NCBI GenBank assembly: GCA_030248135.1
Contig: JASANC010004743.1
Location: forward strand, 1 to 64,000
DNA from: Theristus sp. LFF4_11
Taxonomy: Eukaryota; Nematoda; Chromadorea; Monhysterida; Xyalidae
Direction: 5' to 3'
DNA: 64,000 nt
The stretch's first letter is position 1. Each line of letters opens with the position of its first letter. Shown here piece after piece: positions 1 through 12,884 of this stretch. The notes beneath the pieces were generated by a model. That model made no database searches and was not told where the DNA came from. It worked only from the letters and a program-made list of their open reading frames with translations. Position numbers and translations under genes: made by a program.

Positions 1-776
1 TTGAGACGGGCGATGCGCTGTGCTTCAGCATCGACGGATGACTACTCGGGAACGGGCTGATCTGAAAGTTTTTTTGGCCAATTATTGGGAATTTTTGGGG
101 GAAATGATTAGCGTTTTTTGGGCGACAGAAGAAGTGTCAGACTCGGAATGAGAAGGCCAACTGTTCAGTGGTTTGCAATTTTTTCAAAATTACATAAAAA
201 TTATATTTTTTTCTTACATTTGGTTCTGCGACTCAATGCGTTTGCAGACGTGGAAAGAAATTATTGACCCATTATGTATTATTATTATTGATGCGGCAAT
301 TCAAAACAGTCCAAATTATCCAGTCGTATCTCAGGACTTGGGCGGGCCACTTCAGCATTTTAATTTACCATGTTAAGTATGAAGCTGATATCGATTGCAT
401 TCGGTTACAGAATTTGAAGTTGGAATTAAAGACTGAGTTGGAAATCCCGAAAAAAGCCCAAAAGGAGAAATCTCCGAATTAAAAAACACACAAAATTCAA
501 ATCGGATGCGATGAAGGCAGTCGTTGCTTCTGCGATTTATCGACAGTTTTCACATCGAGCGACGTCGGATCACGGTGGCGATTCTGACAAAACAAAAACA
601 AAATCGATTTCGGTTGTGAAACGTTCCGTCCAATAACGGCGCAGAGCAGAGCGATAGTTCACAAAACAGCCAGCTGTACCAACACTGGAGTATCCTACGT
701 TCCCAGTCTCTGAAAAACCGCTGGGAAAGCATGACACAATGAGATGATGATATCATCAAATTGGAAAAAAAAACCC
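1..776. other. Region downstream of the innexin gene, no gene seen
   Basis: No convincing exon is visible. Around 221-260 there is a short copy of a dispersed terminus (GACTCAATGCG followed by a TTTGCAGACGTGG stretch) that recurs near 8577, 14650, 20395, 43908 and 44050, so part of this segment is a decayed mobile element. Confidence 0.4.
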
Positions 777-3605
777 TTAAAAAGCCTTGTTCCGAAACCA
801 TTTCCACCCAATTTCCAATCCAACCTTGGCTGCGACTTTCGTCGGCGTCATTCTGAACTTCTGAAACTCGTTGAACATCGCAGACGTGAGCATGATCGCG
901 GTCAGATCACCGGCGTGCGCCGCGATGAACCGCAACAGCAGCACGCCGTCCGAGTGTAGACCGTCGAAGACGAACTCGGTGACCTCAAAGCGGAGAAAGC
1001 CGGAATCTTCGACTTCCACACGATCACAATTGTTGAAAGGAGACACGGTGCGATTCGAATCAACCAATTCGAATGGTGGGTTCTCTGCATTTCGGGGCCT
1101 GGCCAACATCAGATGCAGAAGAGTGGGCAACCCACTGTCTACAACACACGTCGCAAAACAGCAAACATTTCTAAACGCTTCGGCGCGTTTATGTATAACG
1201 GACATATTTCCCATTTGCCGTGGGTGGATTTTTTTGCGGCGAAAATACGGCGACTGTATGCGCTGCGGTGTGTCTTGGATTCACCGTTTCGGTTGGTCGT
1301 TTCCTGAAATCTGATCCTTGACATGATCTACCACTGGGTGCAAGTGCAAGTAACACGTTGCAACCCAACCAACTCGCCTAACCCTGACCTTTTCCTTGTA
1401 AGCGTCCGGATCTACAGTAAAAGCGGTTTCTTTTCGTCTGGATCCGAGCTGTCTTTACCGTCCGCATGGCGATAGTCACGCCGCGCACGCAGATATTTGT
1501 CGACGATCTAAAAAATTTAGTTTACTTTAGTTTACAGTTGTTGTTATGCATTTTTAATGGGTTATGGAGCAAGCAAGTCAGCCAACGCAAATGTCACCAA
1601 AACAAACTCGAGCTTGATGGATTTTTGCTGTTTGTCACAGTGTGGCTGTTCGAGGAAAGAAAAACTGGTACAGATGAAGAAAACCGCATCATTTGACCAC
1701 TTTTACTAGCACTGCCAGTTTATGAGCCAACAGCCAAACAGTTTTGCCACCCCAAAAAAAAACGACGCGCGCACAGGCTGCAGCCTGCAGACAATTCAAA
1801 TGCGATCGTTTTCGCTGTAGAACTGGTCAAACTTGCTCCAATGCACGCCACGTTTTCGCACAAACTCAACCGAAGAATAACTAAACTGCTCTCAACAACT
1901 AAGCAACAACCGAAAACCGGAAGTCCTGGGAAATTCTTTTGTCCAACAACATAACAAAAAAAAACAGCGCGAACGGCAGATTATCAGTTTTTACGAAAGC
2001 CCGTTGAACCGCAATACTGTCAGAGAAGAATAATCGTCTCTACCAGAACCCCAACAAATAAACCAGAAAAAACAACACCCGACCAAAAAGTCGGCTGTTG
2101 AAGTTGAGCGACAGATGGGACAGGTGGTGACGCAATTTGGCCGATCGAGCGGGCTCGATCGAGTGTGGACGCTGCGCAGGAGCAACGTCGGTGTCCACAA
2201 AAAAAAAACTCCGACTCAAAAACAACGCCGGCTCACATATTCCGACGATCCACTGACGAGCACCGTAATCAGCCAGTAGACGATGTTGGCGGCCGTGCAC
2301 AGCGCCACGAACAGCAGCCAGAAGAAGAAGAACAGGAAGATCTTCTCGTTGAACATGTTGATCATCAGCACGCACTGGATCGTCTTCACCGGCGCGTTCG
2401 AGTCGTGGCCCAATTCGTGACGCACCGTGACGTCACAAATGGTGATCCGCGGAAACACGCCCGTCTCCGTCCACTCGCGACCGGCCGTCAGGTCGGACAG
2501 CACCTGCGCGCGAGATTTAACGAAAATCTTCATCTGCTTTGTTTGATTTTGATTTTGTGAGATTCTGCTTTCTAAGTTCGCTGATGTTTTACCCAGATTA
2601 TTAGTTCTGTCTGTGGTAAAACACGTTCGGCAGTTCTCTGCCTGGTGTCCGTCGCACTGACGAGCCAGGAGGCCACACCTGCAGTATGCGTCTACCTGGC
2701 GAAACCGCAAACAGCGAACGTCATGTGCTGTATTTCATGTTTGACGCGGAGACGGTATCGGAAAATTTTCCGGTTTTTTTTTCACGAAATTAAAAATTCC
2801 ACCTCTAGGTTGACGAGTGGACAGCTTTTGTTCAACGGTCTTCAATTGTTCAAATTTTAACATGAGCAGTTGTTGATCTTTGACATCACACCAAGACGGG
2901 TGAGAAAAAGTACTTGTTTGAGGACTGGACAACCTTTTTTCAAAGAATGTGTGATTTGTCGGGTGGTGTTCAATGATACAAGATTCGATAACACATCAGC
3001 GGGGAACAAAAACTCCTGGCCTGAAGACCGGACAACATTTTTCCAACGTACCCAACATTGCTTCTTTCGTTTGAGTTGGTGTCTTTTGTGATGGTTTGTC
3101 AGACGTTGGTTGTCCAACTACTCTTGCACATAACAAACAAACACCGCGTAACGTTCGAATGCGATTACGTACAAAATAAGTTACAGGCCTTTCCGACTGT
3201 GAGAATTTGAGATCTGATTTGAAAAAAGACCGCCATAATATGTCACGCGATATTTTGCGAACTTGGCCGGTCAAACGACGACATAGTCACATGGTGCTGA
3301 CCACAAACCAACTGACACAGTCAACTTTGGCACGATTAAAAACACCAGAAACAATAAAACAAATTCACACACACACAACACGAAAAACACCAAAGAAATG
3401 CGCAGTCAGTGCAGTCACTAAAAACACGCCTCCCTGTCATACGCATATACCTGATATCCCCAGTGCCAGTAATTTTCGCCCAAGAACGTTGGCAACAGCA
3501 CGAAGAACTGCATGACGACATTGACGAAGTAGAGCACCTTTACGAACATGTACACGCTCGTGACGTACGAGCCGACGAAACCGGTGGCCGAGCCAGTAGA
3601 GGCGA
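777..3605 (-). CDS. Innexin (gap-junction/hemichannel subunit), N-terminus not found
   Basis: Innexins are four-pass membrane proteins that form invertebrate gap junctions. Exons read in descending order: 3605-3451, 2503-2237, 1507-1459 and about 1012-777, with stop at 777-779. The first holds the second transmembrane segment region (SYVTSVYMFVKVLYFVN) and ends WHWGYQ. The second begins VLSDLTAGREW and carries the family block TGVFPRITICDV and the third membrane segment with INMFNEKIFLF. The small third exon reads IVDKYLRARRDY. The last holds the conserved C-terminal block SDGVLLLRFIAAHAGD. Junction phases agree (0, 0, 1). The acceptor of the last exon is weak and could be 6 bases away. The first membrane segment and start codon are not recognised; a short exon near 3855-3900 fits the phase but cannot be confirmed. 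The call rests on established innexin motifs; the exon joins are inference. Confidence 0.85.
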
Positions 3606-3929
3606 CTGCGATTTCGCGTCTGTCAATTGGGCGAAAAATTGGGTAGATTTTGACCAGCCAAGGGGTGAATTGGCCCCGTCATGAACTGTGCAAAGCAACC
3701 GACCGATCAACTGCCTAAAAAGCTGGAGAAAAAAACGCAAGCGCAGTATTTTATTTTGATTCAGTGGACCTTTCGAGCCAATCAAATACTACCGTGCTCT
3801 ATAGTGGAACCTTTGCTTTTTTTCACAAACGCCAACATATTGCCTGAAACTCACTCAGCGAAGTGTGTTTCCGATTGCCGAAGCGCCGTCGGAGTCCACT
3901 GTGAAATCCCTCGGCGTCGTTTGATGTGC

Positions 3930-5690
3930 GCGGACCGTTGTTGTCCCAAAAACTGTCACACTAATTTTCTCGAGCTATACGCAATGCCTCGCGTTGCGGT
4001 TAGTGTTGCTCCAAAAGCTCTTTTGATGCGCAACAAATCGAGACCAAAAAAGTCGGTGACTTTGAAATTTTTCTACAAAATTTCAATTTGCTAAAAATAT
4101 GACATGTATTTCACTTTTAACTTTTGTAGTTTTTTGCAAATTTTTCTTTCACAAGGCCTGGCATCTTCGTTCCTCAACCGTTTTTGCTCATCGATAGCTC
4201 ATTGTGTCCCGGTCCGCAAGCACTTCGTTGTCGTGCACACCCCAGCAAGTGTAAATGTTGTGTCTATGGAAAAAAATGGATTATTGCGTTTGCAACCACT
4301 GCGTGCGTGCGTGAATTTTTTTATGACCCCTTATTTTAGTGTGAAAATAAAAAGTTATTTGTTGAGTTGTACATGTCTGTGTAGCCTGGAAGTTGGCCTT
4401 TAAAACGATACCAACCACAACTAATAGCGTTCCATATTGAAGGAGAAAACCCAGGTAACAGTATTGTTGTGCTGAAAGTTGGCTGCAACTGTGACCGGCG
4501 AAAATCTGTCACCCCGCCTTTCTCGCGTTATACGCAATGCCTGGGACTGCGGTTAGGTGCGTTCGAAAGTGCAACTGATGGACATTAACATGATGCAAAA
4601 AAAACCTAGTGACTTTAAAAGTTCTCACAAAAAGTTGAGATGATCTAAAAATATGACATGTATTTCACTTTTAACTTTTGTAGTTTTTTGCAAATTTTTC
4701 TTTCACAAGGCCTGGCATCTTCGTTCCTCAACCGTTTTTGCTCATCGATAGCTCATTGTGTCCCGGTCCGCAAGCACTTCGTTGTCGTGCACACCCCAGC
4801 AAGTGTAAATGTTGTGTCTATGGAAAAAAATGGATTATTGCGTTTGCAACCACTGCGTGCGTGCGTGAATTTTTTTATGACCCCTTATTTTAGTGTGAAA
4901 ATAAAAAGTTATTTGTTGAGTTGTACATGTCTGTGTAGCCTGGAAGTTGGCCTTTAAAACGATACCAACCACAACTAATAGCGTTCCATATTGAAGGAGA
5001 AAACCCAGGTAACAGTATTGTTGTGCTGAAAGTTGGCTGCAACTGTGACCGGCGAAAATCTGTCACCCCGCCTTTCTCGCGTTATACGCAATGCCTGGGA
5101 CTGCGGTTAGGTGCGTTCGAAAGTGCAACTGATGGACATTAACATGATGCAAAAAAACCTAGTGACTTTAAAAGTTCTCACAAAAAGTTGAGATGATCTA
5201 AAAATATGACATGTATTTCACTTTTAACTTTTGTAGTTTTTTGCAAATTTTTCTTTCACAAGGCCTAGCATCTTCGTTCCTCAACCGTTTTTGCTCATCG
5301 ATAGCTCATTGTGTCCCGGTCCGCAAGCACTTCGTTGTCGTGCACACCCCAGCAAGTGTAAATGTTGTGTCTATGGAAAAAATGGATTATTGCGTTTGCA
5401 ACCACTGCGTGCGTGCGTGAATTTTTTTATGACCCCTTATTTTAGTGTGAAAATAAAAAGTTATTTGTTGAGTTGTACATGTCTGTGTAGCCTGGAAGTT
5501 GGCCTTTAAAACGATACCAACCACAACTAATAGCGTTCCATATTGAAGGAGAAAATTTGGGAAACCTTGCTGCGCTATTGAAATTTTGCTGAAATTGTGA
5601 CCGTCGTAATCTGTCACACCCACTTTCTCACGCTATACACAGTGCCTTGCGCTGCGGTTTGGTGCGTTCAGGAGCCCATAAAATGAGTTC
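3930..5690 (+). repeat. Tandem repeat, about 554-bp unit, three copies plus partial ends
   Basis: Nearly identical units begin near 4104, 4658 and 5211, a spacing of 554 and 553 bp. The copies differ only by single-base length changes in A runs and a few substitutions. Diverged partial units flank them: the motif CTATACGCAATGCCT near 3976 and a decayed version near 5630. Each unit can be read as a 99-codon frame, but the frame is broken by the A-run length change in the third copy and resembles nothing known, so I treat it as non-coding. High identity implies recent expansion. Confidence 0.9.
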
Positions 5691-5836
5691 GCTTGTTTCA
5701 ATGGCAGTTTTAATTGTTAACAACAGTCATGTCGGTTTTTAACAGCAGCATACACCAAACACGTGGTCAGAAACCAATTAAACGATAATAACCACATTCA
5801 CTTATAGTCATTTCGTCTTGTTTTCATTAAATTTAA

Positions 5837-6944
5837 CTAGCCAATTGACCCGTGCCTACGGCACGGTTAGCTGATAATACAATTATTATTTTTGAGTGGA
5901 TTTTGGCTTTTTGAACCGTGCTAAAAATGCATTGCATTTTGATTTTAAGCTGCTTTAGTCGTTCCCGTTCAAATGATCAAAAACAATCTTCTGATCCGGA
6001 ACACAATCTTTACTGCATTCCCTATTAAAGTTAAAAACAATCTTTTTTTAATCACCAATGGTTAATTGCTGTTCCCGTTGAAAATATGTAAAGCGATTTT
6101 AAAGTTAGTTGAATTCAAACGACAAAAAGTAACATTTTATAAAAATCGTTTTTGAATGTAATGTAATTTCAATTTTGAATTTTTGGTTTTGAAATTGACA
6201 CATTTCTAATTAAACCCGCGTGTTAAAAACAAATTTAAAATGCGAAGTTTATAATTTTGCTGTTATGTTTTTTACCCGTTCACCCTGCTCCAAGCCAATC
6301 CTTTTTTGTACAGTGACAATACAAAAAAGTTAACAAAATATGTAAAAAATGACGTTTAAATAAAAAAACATTAAAAACTGTTTTTATACCTTAACATATA
6401 CCCTAACATAAGGCAAGCTTTTTCGCAAAGTGAAAATGAACAAATAACTGCTTTGAAAGCCATCTTGCTTTCTGATCAGATTTTTAGTTTATCACGCACT
6501 TCATTAACAAACCCCGTTTATTTGATTTTGCAGTTAATTTTTTTCGTTGAGTTGTTTAGATAAAACTTTTCTGTTTTTGAAAAAGTCTTAAACGTTTTTC
6601 TGTTTTTGAAAACGTTCTCATGCAATAAATGTTTAACCAAATTATGATGAAAAATATTGCAACGATTCTTCATAGTTGGTTTTCTTTTATCTTTCGCTTT
6701 CGGTCAGTTTGAACAGCAACAATTGCCATTAATTGTCAATCGTATTTTAAGGCGCTGTCGCGGATGACCAAAGAGTATCATGATGACTTCGCAGTACAGA
6801 GTAACTTTTTTGAGAAAAAAATTTGCATTAATAATAGGTTAATAAATTGAGATTTACAATGTAGCTATCTTAAATAGCAAAAATACGCGCCAATTCAAAT
6901 TGCAAAAAAGTGACACGGACACCACTATTATCTTAGTATTATGA
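5837..6944 (-). mobile_element. Non-autonomous Helitron, copy 1
   Basis: Read on the minus strand it starts TCATAATACTAAGATA (ending at 6944 on +) and finishes with the hairpin CCGTGCC-GTA-GGCACGG followed by CAATTGGCTAG at 5837. TC start, 3' hairpin and CTAG end are the classic Helitron signature, and the flanks (A before, T after) fit insertion between A and T without duplication. The interior is AT-rich with no open frame, so it depends on proteins from elsewhere. It shares both ends with the element at 20421-21808. Confidence 0.8.
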
Positions 6945-7294
6945 TGATGATTCGATTTTTACTCAAACATGTTGTTTTCTGTGATTTTGTGTAGAATTAA
7001 TAATTGTGGTGTTTTTATGTGTATGGTGTTTTTAGCATTTCCTATTTTGAAAAAAACCATGGTGTTTTTATACATATGGTGTGGATATCGCATGGTGTTT
7101 TTTTACACCATGGTGTTTTTTTACGCAACCCACGGCACCATACCCCCACCCCCTTCGAAAATTGTTTTGGGCCCACGGTACTGCCCGAGATCCCTCTTTC
7201 GCTACTGAAGATACACGCATCACAAAGCATCAGTGGATCGGGATTTGCAATTCTCGAGACCACGATCAATCATCAATCCACACATTTTCTTGCG
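6945..7294. other. Upstream region of the SR-factor gene
   Basis: Contains repeated ATGGTGTTTTT words (7010-7125), a short C-rich stretch near 7143, and presumably the promoter and 5' leader of the splicing-factor gene. No TATA box or other defined site is convincing. Confidence 0.35.
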
Positions 7295-10200
7295 ATGAGC
7301 GCTTCACCCGAGCCAGTCAACCGGACGTCGTCCGGCTCCAAGCGTCGTCATCGCTCGCGAAGCAGGTTCGTGTTTGGGCTTTCCAGCTGAAGTTTGTTAG
7401 TCATATCATATTTTCCAGAAATAATTTTTTTTGCAATCACTTGAGTTTGGCCTCTGTCGATGTTTGTTCAAACAAACTCAAAGTGTATTGTGTGTGTTGA
7501 GTCTTTCTTCAGTCATCATTTTATCATTGTTGCTTTTGCTGTACACCGTATTTTCGGTTGTGTTTCACTTGAGAAGAGTGCGCCGCCGCCGACGTCTCCT
7601 GTCTCAAGTTCAAAGTTCAACACTTGCAGTTGCCCATTCATTCTTGTGTTTCAGGTCGTCCAGCGGCTCACCGGCAGCCGATCGTCGTCGTCGCAGTCGT
7701 TCGTATTCGCCGGATCGACGCGACCGCGGACAGACGGAGACGCGCATTCATGTCGGCAATTTAGGTTCACCATCGCGTCACGTCTTTCGTGTGCTTTGTT
7801 TATTATCCACGTTTTTGCGACGGCTATTTTTTGTCTGAGAGAATGTGAGCTTTCGCGTTGGTGAAACCACATGTCACACAACACCACAAGCGCAAAACTA
7901 CGGTCATCATGTTGCACACAGACAGACCAGTACGCCAGATCACCACAACAACCACAGCAAATTCAAATCAATATGAATCGCCAGTCCATTGCTACAGCTG
8001 AATGGGCTGCCCTTCCCTTCTTATGGTTTGAAAACCCGACACGCTCTGTCGGGCATTGCTTTAGTGTACCTAATTCTAATCCTAAAGCCTAATCGTAAAC
8101 CGTACATGATCCAAGCCTAATCCTGAACCAAAGCCAAGCTTTTCAAGAAGAAAAATGTCAGAACAATTGCGTTTTGATGAACAAGTTTTTCGTTGAGGCC
8201 AGAGCGTGTGCACACGCGCTAGTGGATCATTCATGAGCATGCCGATGCCATGTGCGCGTGCGTTTCAAAAAAGAAGCGCCATGCAGCTGATTGCGTGTGA
8301 TTTCAAATTCGAGAAACGTTTCGCACGGCCTCACAGACGAGGGCGTCACGGAGCACGACCTCGAGGACGCGTTCGGTCGGTTCGGCCCGATCACCGAGAT
8401 CTGGCTGGCCTCCTACGCGCCGTTCTACGCGTTCATCGTGTACAAGGACCGCGGCGACGCCGAGGAGGCCGTCAAGTACCTCAGCGGATCGTGAGTGTGC
8501 GCTTTTTTTGCGATCGTTGTTCGCGTCCGCGCTGCGATGCGTTTTTTGGTTTTTTTTATTTTATTTTTTTTGGTGCTACGACTCATTGTCTTTTGCAGAC
8601 GTGGAAAGGACATTAGTTTTTTTTGTGTGGTGATGCGCGGCCCTGGCACTGGTGACTCGGTCGTATTATCTCGTGGACTCAGGGTCACTCGGGCACTCCT
8701 CCACCAATTTTGAATTCCCGCGTCAACCATGGAACTGCTTATCTTTCCATTTCAACAACAACAACACCAAAAAACTATGGAAACAAACCCGCTCGTTTTC
8801 CAGGTATCTTCGCGACTGCAAGATCCGCGTCTCCATCGCGTTGCCGCGTCGTCGCGCCGACGGAATGCGGGTCGGCGGGCCGCTGCCGCCGCGTCGCTTC
8901 AGTGACCGCGATCGTTACGGCGGGCCGTATGGCGGCGGCGGCGGCGGCTATGACCGCGGTTATGGCGGCGGTGGTGGACGAGGCAGAAGACGGTCGGTTT
9001 CATCGCCGGGCTTGAAGGCGCTCTTGACTATTCAGGAGTGGTTGAAATCAAATGCGGTTCATTTGTTAAAGCCAGTTTTTTGAAAACTCGGGCTGCGTGT
9101 GCGGTCTACTCTGCATTAAAGTTTGAACGCTGTTTGCGTTTTCTTGTCCGATTTAAAAAAAGGGTTTCTGTTGACCGTTGTTTCTAAAAGAAACCCGACC
9201 CGCGACAAGCGCGTTGGAACTAGACTGGTTGCCAAAAACGCACTCACCGGAGTCTGCATTGAAGGTTAATTTCAATCTCTGAGCGAACAACACAAAAGTT
9301 TTTGACAAAAGTTTTTGTCCGTTGATGTGAAGATGATTTTCACACATTTTTTTTTCGATTTCATTTCGCTTCGAGCTTTCAAACTTGTTTTTTTGAAAAT
9401 TCACATTCAGGTTTGGTTGGTTCGCTGTGGTTGGTGGTTGTTGACTGACACACACACCCTGTTGCTCTGTTGTGGTTTTTATTGGTGGAAATGGAGGCTG
9501 AACTTCCGGTGGTCTTTTGGTGCGACCAAATTTGGCAACAGCTTTGGGCCAAAAAAGTGCTCACGCAAATTTTGGTCCGGCTCGCCGACTCTCCTGGCTT
9601 GCTACGAAAGTATCTTGTTTTTTTTCAGCTTTTTATATTGGGGTTCTCTTTCTTTGTTTTAGCACAGCTTTTCAGTTTTTTTTAAATGTCAATTATGCTG
9701 TAAACAAGTCGAATGTCGTAACTTTGGCCCATCAGCAGTTAAATTGGTGCCGGAATTCATTTTGACACGATCCAACGGCAAGTTTTGTTGTTCGTCAGGA
9801 CAGGAGATTTTTTAAGGAAACAAAAGTGCGCCAGAATTCATTTTGACACGATCCAACGGCAAGTTTTGTTGTTGGTCAGGACAAGAGATTTTTTTAGGAA
9901 AGAAAAGTTAAAGAAGAAAGCAACCATGTGCACAGCAACATCGTGTCAAGACCCGATAAGAATACGATAAAGAAATCGGAGTTACGACATTCGACAGGGA
10001 TTTCATTTTCCGTTTGCCGATTGTATCGGTGTTTCACAAAAAAACTGCTTTTTATCTGCAGTTTTGTTTTATGCCATTTTTCTATAGTCGTCCTGGATAA
10101 TTTGGTTGATAATTTGTAGTATTATCTGATTGGCTGGTGGTTTTGCCTGAATGTCAAGTTCAAAAAAGGAAATTTAATCTTTTTTTATGTTTTTTTTTAT

Positions 10201-12884
10201 TTTTGATGTGCGAGCATTTGTGAGGCAAATGGTCTTTTGCGGCCGAAGTATAGCGGCCTGAAGGATTGCGGCCTGGACGATAACGGCCGGAGCATCGCGG
10301 CCTGGACAATCGCGGCCTGGAAGATTGCGGGCCGGGGCGATTGCGGCCTGGGAGGATTGCGGTCTGGGAGGATTGCGGCCTGGGACAACTGCGGCGCGGG
10401 ACGATTGCGGCCGAAGTATAGCGGCCTGGACAATAGCGGCCGGAGCATCGCGGCCTGGACAATAGCGGCCTGGAGGATTGCGGCCTGGGACAATTGCGGC
10501 GCGGGACGATTGTGGCCCATGAGTTGGGAAATTAATGTAAAACCTTGTTTCTGATTTTGGGAGACACAGAAAAATAAAAAGCAGCAGTTTTGATGGCGGA
10601 ATTTTTGGTTTTGCAACGACGACGGCGGCGGCGACCAGGATCCACTGTCCAGATCGTATTTCTCCTCTGCTCATCCTTGAAAATTTGTAAATGGCTGTGG
10701 AGCCAGTTTGGCAGACATGGAACGACAAAACTGATGCTTTTTATTTTTCTGTGTCTCCCAAATCAGAAACAAGGTTTTGCATTAATTTTCGAACTCAAAT
10801 TCCAACTGTTCGCTTTCACAAAGGTGTGCGTTCGATTGCGGCCCATTAGATAGAGGCCGAAGCATTGCGGCCGAAGCATCGCGGCCTGAAGGATAGCGGC
10901 CTAAAGGATCGCGGCCTAGGACGATTGCGGCATGAAGGATCGAGGCCTGAAGGATTGCGGCCAGGGACGATTGCGGCCATGGACCATTGCGACCAGGGAC
11001 GATTGCGGCCTGGGACGATTGCGGCCCACGAAATATTGGTGCTTTGTCATTGTCTTTGTCGCACGCAACTTATTCCTATTGTTATGCTCGCACACGAGTT
11101 TTCATTTTTTTCCAAAAAAGTTGTCTTCTTGTTTATTGATTAGTATTTTTTAGAACCCAAAATTGAAATCTTCCACTCTCAACTTTCCTTGTCGCCGAGC
11201 CCAGATAGAGATAGATTCGAAAATTTTTGGGGGGGGGCAGCCCCCCCCCCGCCCCCTAGAATTTGACCTGAAAAGGTGACAAAGCATGAAAACATCGTGG
11301 GCCGCAATCGTCCCGCGCCGCAATTGTCCCAGGCCGCAATCCTCCCAGGCCGCAATCCTCCCAGGCCACAATCGTTCCGGGCCGCAATCTTCCAGACCGC
11401 TGTTGTCCAGGCCGCGATGCTCCGGCCGCTATTGTACAGGCCGCTATACTTTGGCCGCAATCGTCCCGCGCCGTTATTGTCCCAGGCCGCAATCCTCCCA
11501 GGCCGAAATCGCCCCGGGCCGCAATCTTCCAGGCCGCGATTGTCCAGGCCGCGATGCTCCGGCCGCTATCGTCCAGGCCGCAATCCTTCAGGCCGCTGTA
11601 CTTCGGCCACAAAAGACCATTTGTTTCACAAATGCTCGCACATCAAAAATCAAAAAAACTATAAAAAAGATTAAATTTCTTTTTTTGAACTTGACATTCA
11701 GGCAAAACCACCAGCCAATCAGCTAATACTACAAATTATCCAGGACGACTACATGTAAACATTCACGAAAAGGTAACATAATTGTAGCACAAAAAACTCG
11801 GTTTTATTTTGAACAAAAAAACCTGATATTCTCTTTCATTACCAGCGTGGTTGATTTGTGGATGGATGGATCTGGTGGAAAATGTTATGGAGAAAATGTG
11901 GCGCCACTTTTGGGTGCGCGTTGGTTGGTTGGTTGGTTATGAGCTGTGATGACCTTGGTTGGCTTCCAATAAATAATGGCTGACACCAAAATTGGTAAAA
12001 CGCGGTGAGTTTTCGACGACTGCTGATAAACTTGTGGTATAGTCTGCTTATTAGTGCCTGTCACGGGCATTCCGTGGAACGGTTTTGTTAAAGTTTAGTA
12101 GTGCAGCGATGCTACACCACTGAGCGAACGAATAAATTCATGAGAAGAGAACAACACGTTTCAGTTTTGTCGCATCCTTTTGAACAGCTAATTGGTTGAT
12201 TAGTTCACTTGAATAAAAACGGAAACTGTTCTTGTTTCATGATTTTCATTCAGGATCTGAAAAATGTCAAACGTGACTTGTGCTCATAAACAGAACTATA
12301 CCAGAAGTATTTCGATGCATGCCATGCCATTTTTTCTCCCTTGATCTCCCATCCCGTCTCGACAGCGCGGCGGCAAAAAAAGTTGAGGATCGAATTGAAT
12401 TGATCGACTGCGATGTTGGCTCCTGTCCCTGCGTCCGTTTTCCCTTCCAAATTTGTGTTGCTTTTTTCAGGTTTTCTTTTGTTTCAGAAGATCAGTGCCA
12501 TGCGGTGCTGAAGAAAAAAACCCACTTTGAAAACCGAAAATGTTTTTTTTTCTTTTCAGCTCACCATCGCCCCGTCGCCGTTCACCGCCGCGACGTCGTC
12601 GGTGAGTTTTCTGGAAATCTTTACTGAAATGCTGGTACGAAAAGCCGAAGGCATCCATGCATAAACAGGCGCATGGGTTTACTAACGCTGCTGCATACAC
12701 AGTCCGCAAACGAACACACCGGCACTAACGAAGTTTATTATTTAAAAAAAGTGTAGACAGCCTGACTCAAATCTATTTGTTTGAATTGAAGGAAGTGTTC
12801 TGTTTATTGCCCAAATGATTTTTCTGTTCTTTTTTCAGCAGTCCATCGGCTAGCCGCAGTCGCAGTCGCTCTGGAAGTCGCTGA
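7295..12884 (+). CDS. SR-type splicing factor, SRSF3/7-like (RRM, Gly-rich linker, RS tail)
   Basis: SR proteins bind pre-mRNA through an RRM and recruit the spliceosome through Arg-Ser tails. Six exons: 7295-7365, 7655-7764, 8337-8490, 8804-8992, 12560-12601 and 12839-12884 (stop TGA 12882-12884), giving about 203 residues. Phases agree at every junction. An unusual basic, serine-rich N-terminus (KRRHRSRSR, then RRRRSRSYSPDRRDRG) precedes the RRM. RNP2 is RIHVGNL; the RNP1 region reads YAFIVYKDRGDAEEAV; the domain ends LRDCKIRVSI. A glycine-rich stretch (about residues 140-160) follows, then SPSPRRRSPPRRR and a final RSRSRSGSR. The 3.6-kb fourth intron holds a foldback transposon. An RS stretch before the RRM is atypical for SRSF3/7, which have it only after. 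Confidence 0.85.
8570..8730 (+). repeat. Dispersed MITE-like repeat in intron 3 of the SR gene
   Basis: Begins with CTACGACTCATTG and TTGCAGACGTGGAAAGG and ends AATTTTGAATTCCCGCGTC. The same two ends, about 145-165 bp apart, occur at 14645-14790 and 43905-44060, and split by a Helitron near 20391 and 21840. No coding capacity. Confidence 0.5.
10087..11749. mobile_element. Foldback-type DNA transposon with minisatellite arms
   Basis: The ends are inverted repeats (GTCGTCCTGGATAATTTG on the left, its complement on the right) flanked by TA on both sides. Inside each arm comes a tandem array of variable 14-17-bp units around GATTGCGGCCTGG (10237-10520 left; 11297-11612 right, inverted); a third, more diverged array lies at 10855-11030. 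A second inner inverted pair (about 10530-10590 and 10730-10795) is nested inside. Long terminal inverted repeats built of short tandem units are typical of Foldback elements. No transposase is encoded. It sits wholly in intron 4 of the SR-factor gene. Confidence 0.75.

Noticed and set aside
4104..5509. A 99-codon open frame repeated three times, which might be a tandem gene family
   Set aside because: It follows the 554-bp repeat exactly, is frameshifted in the third unit by an A-run change, and shows no leader, domain or splice evidence.
10174..10728. Long frames of Ala/Pro/Arg/Gln-rich repeats in the foldback arms
   Set aside because: They are translations of the GATTGCGGCC tandem array and open in several frames at once because the unit lacks stop codons.
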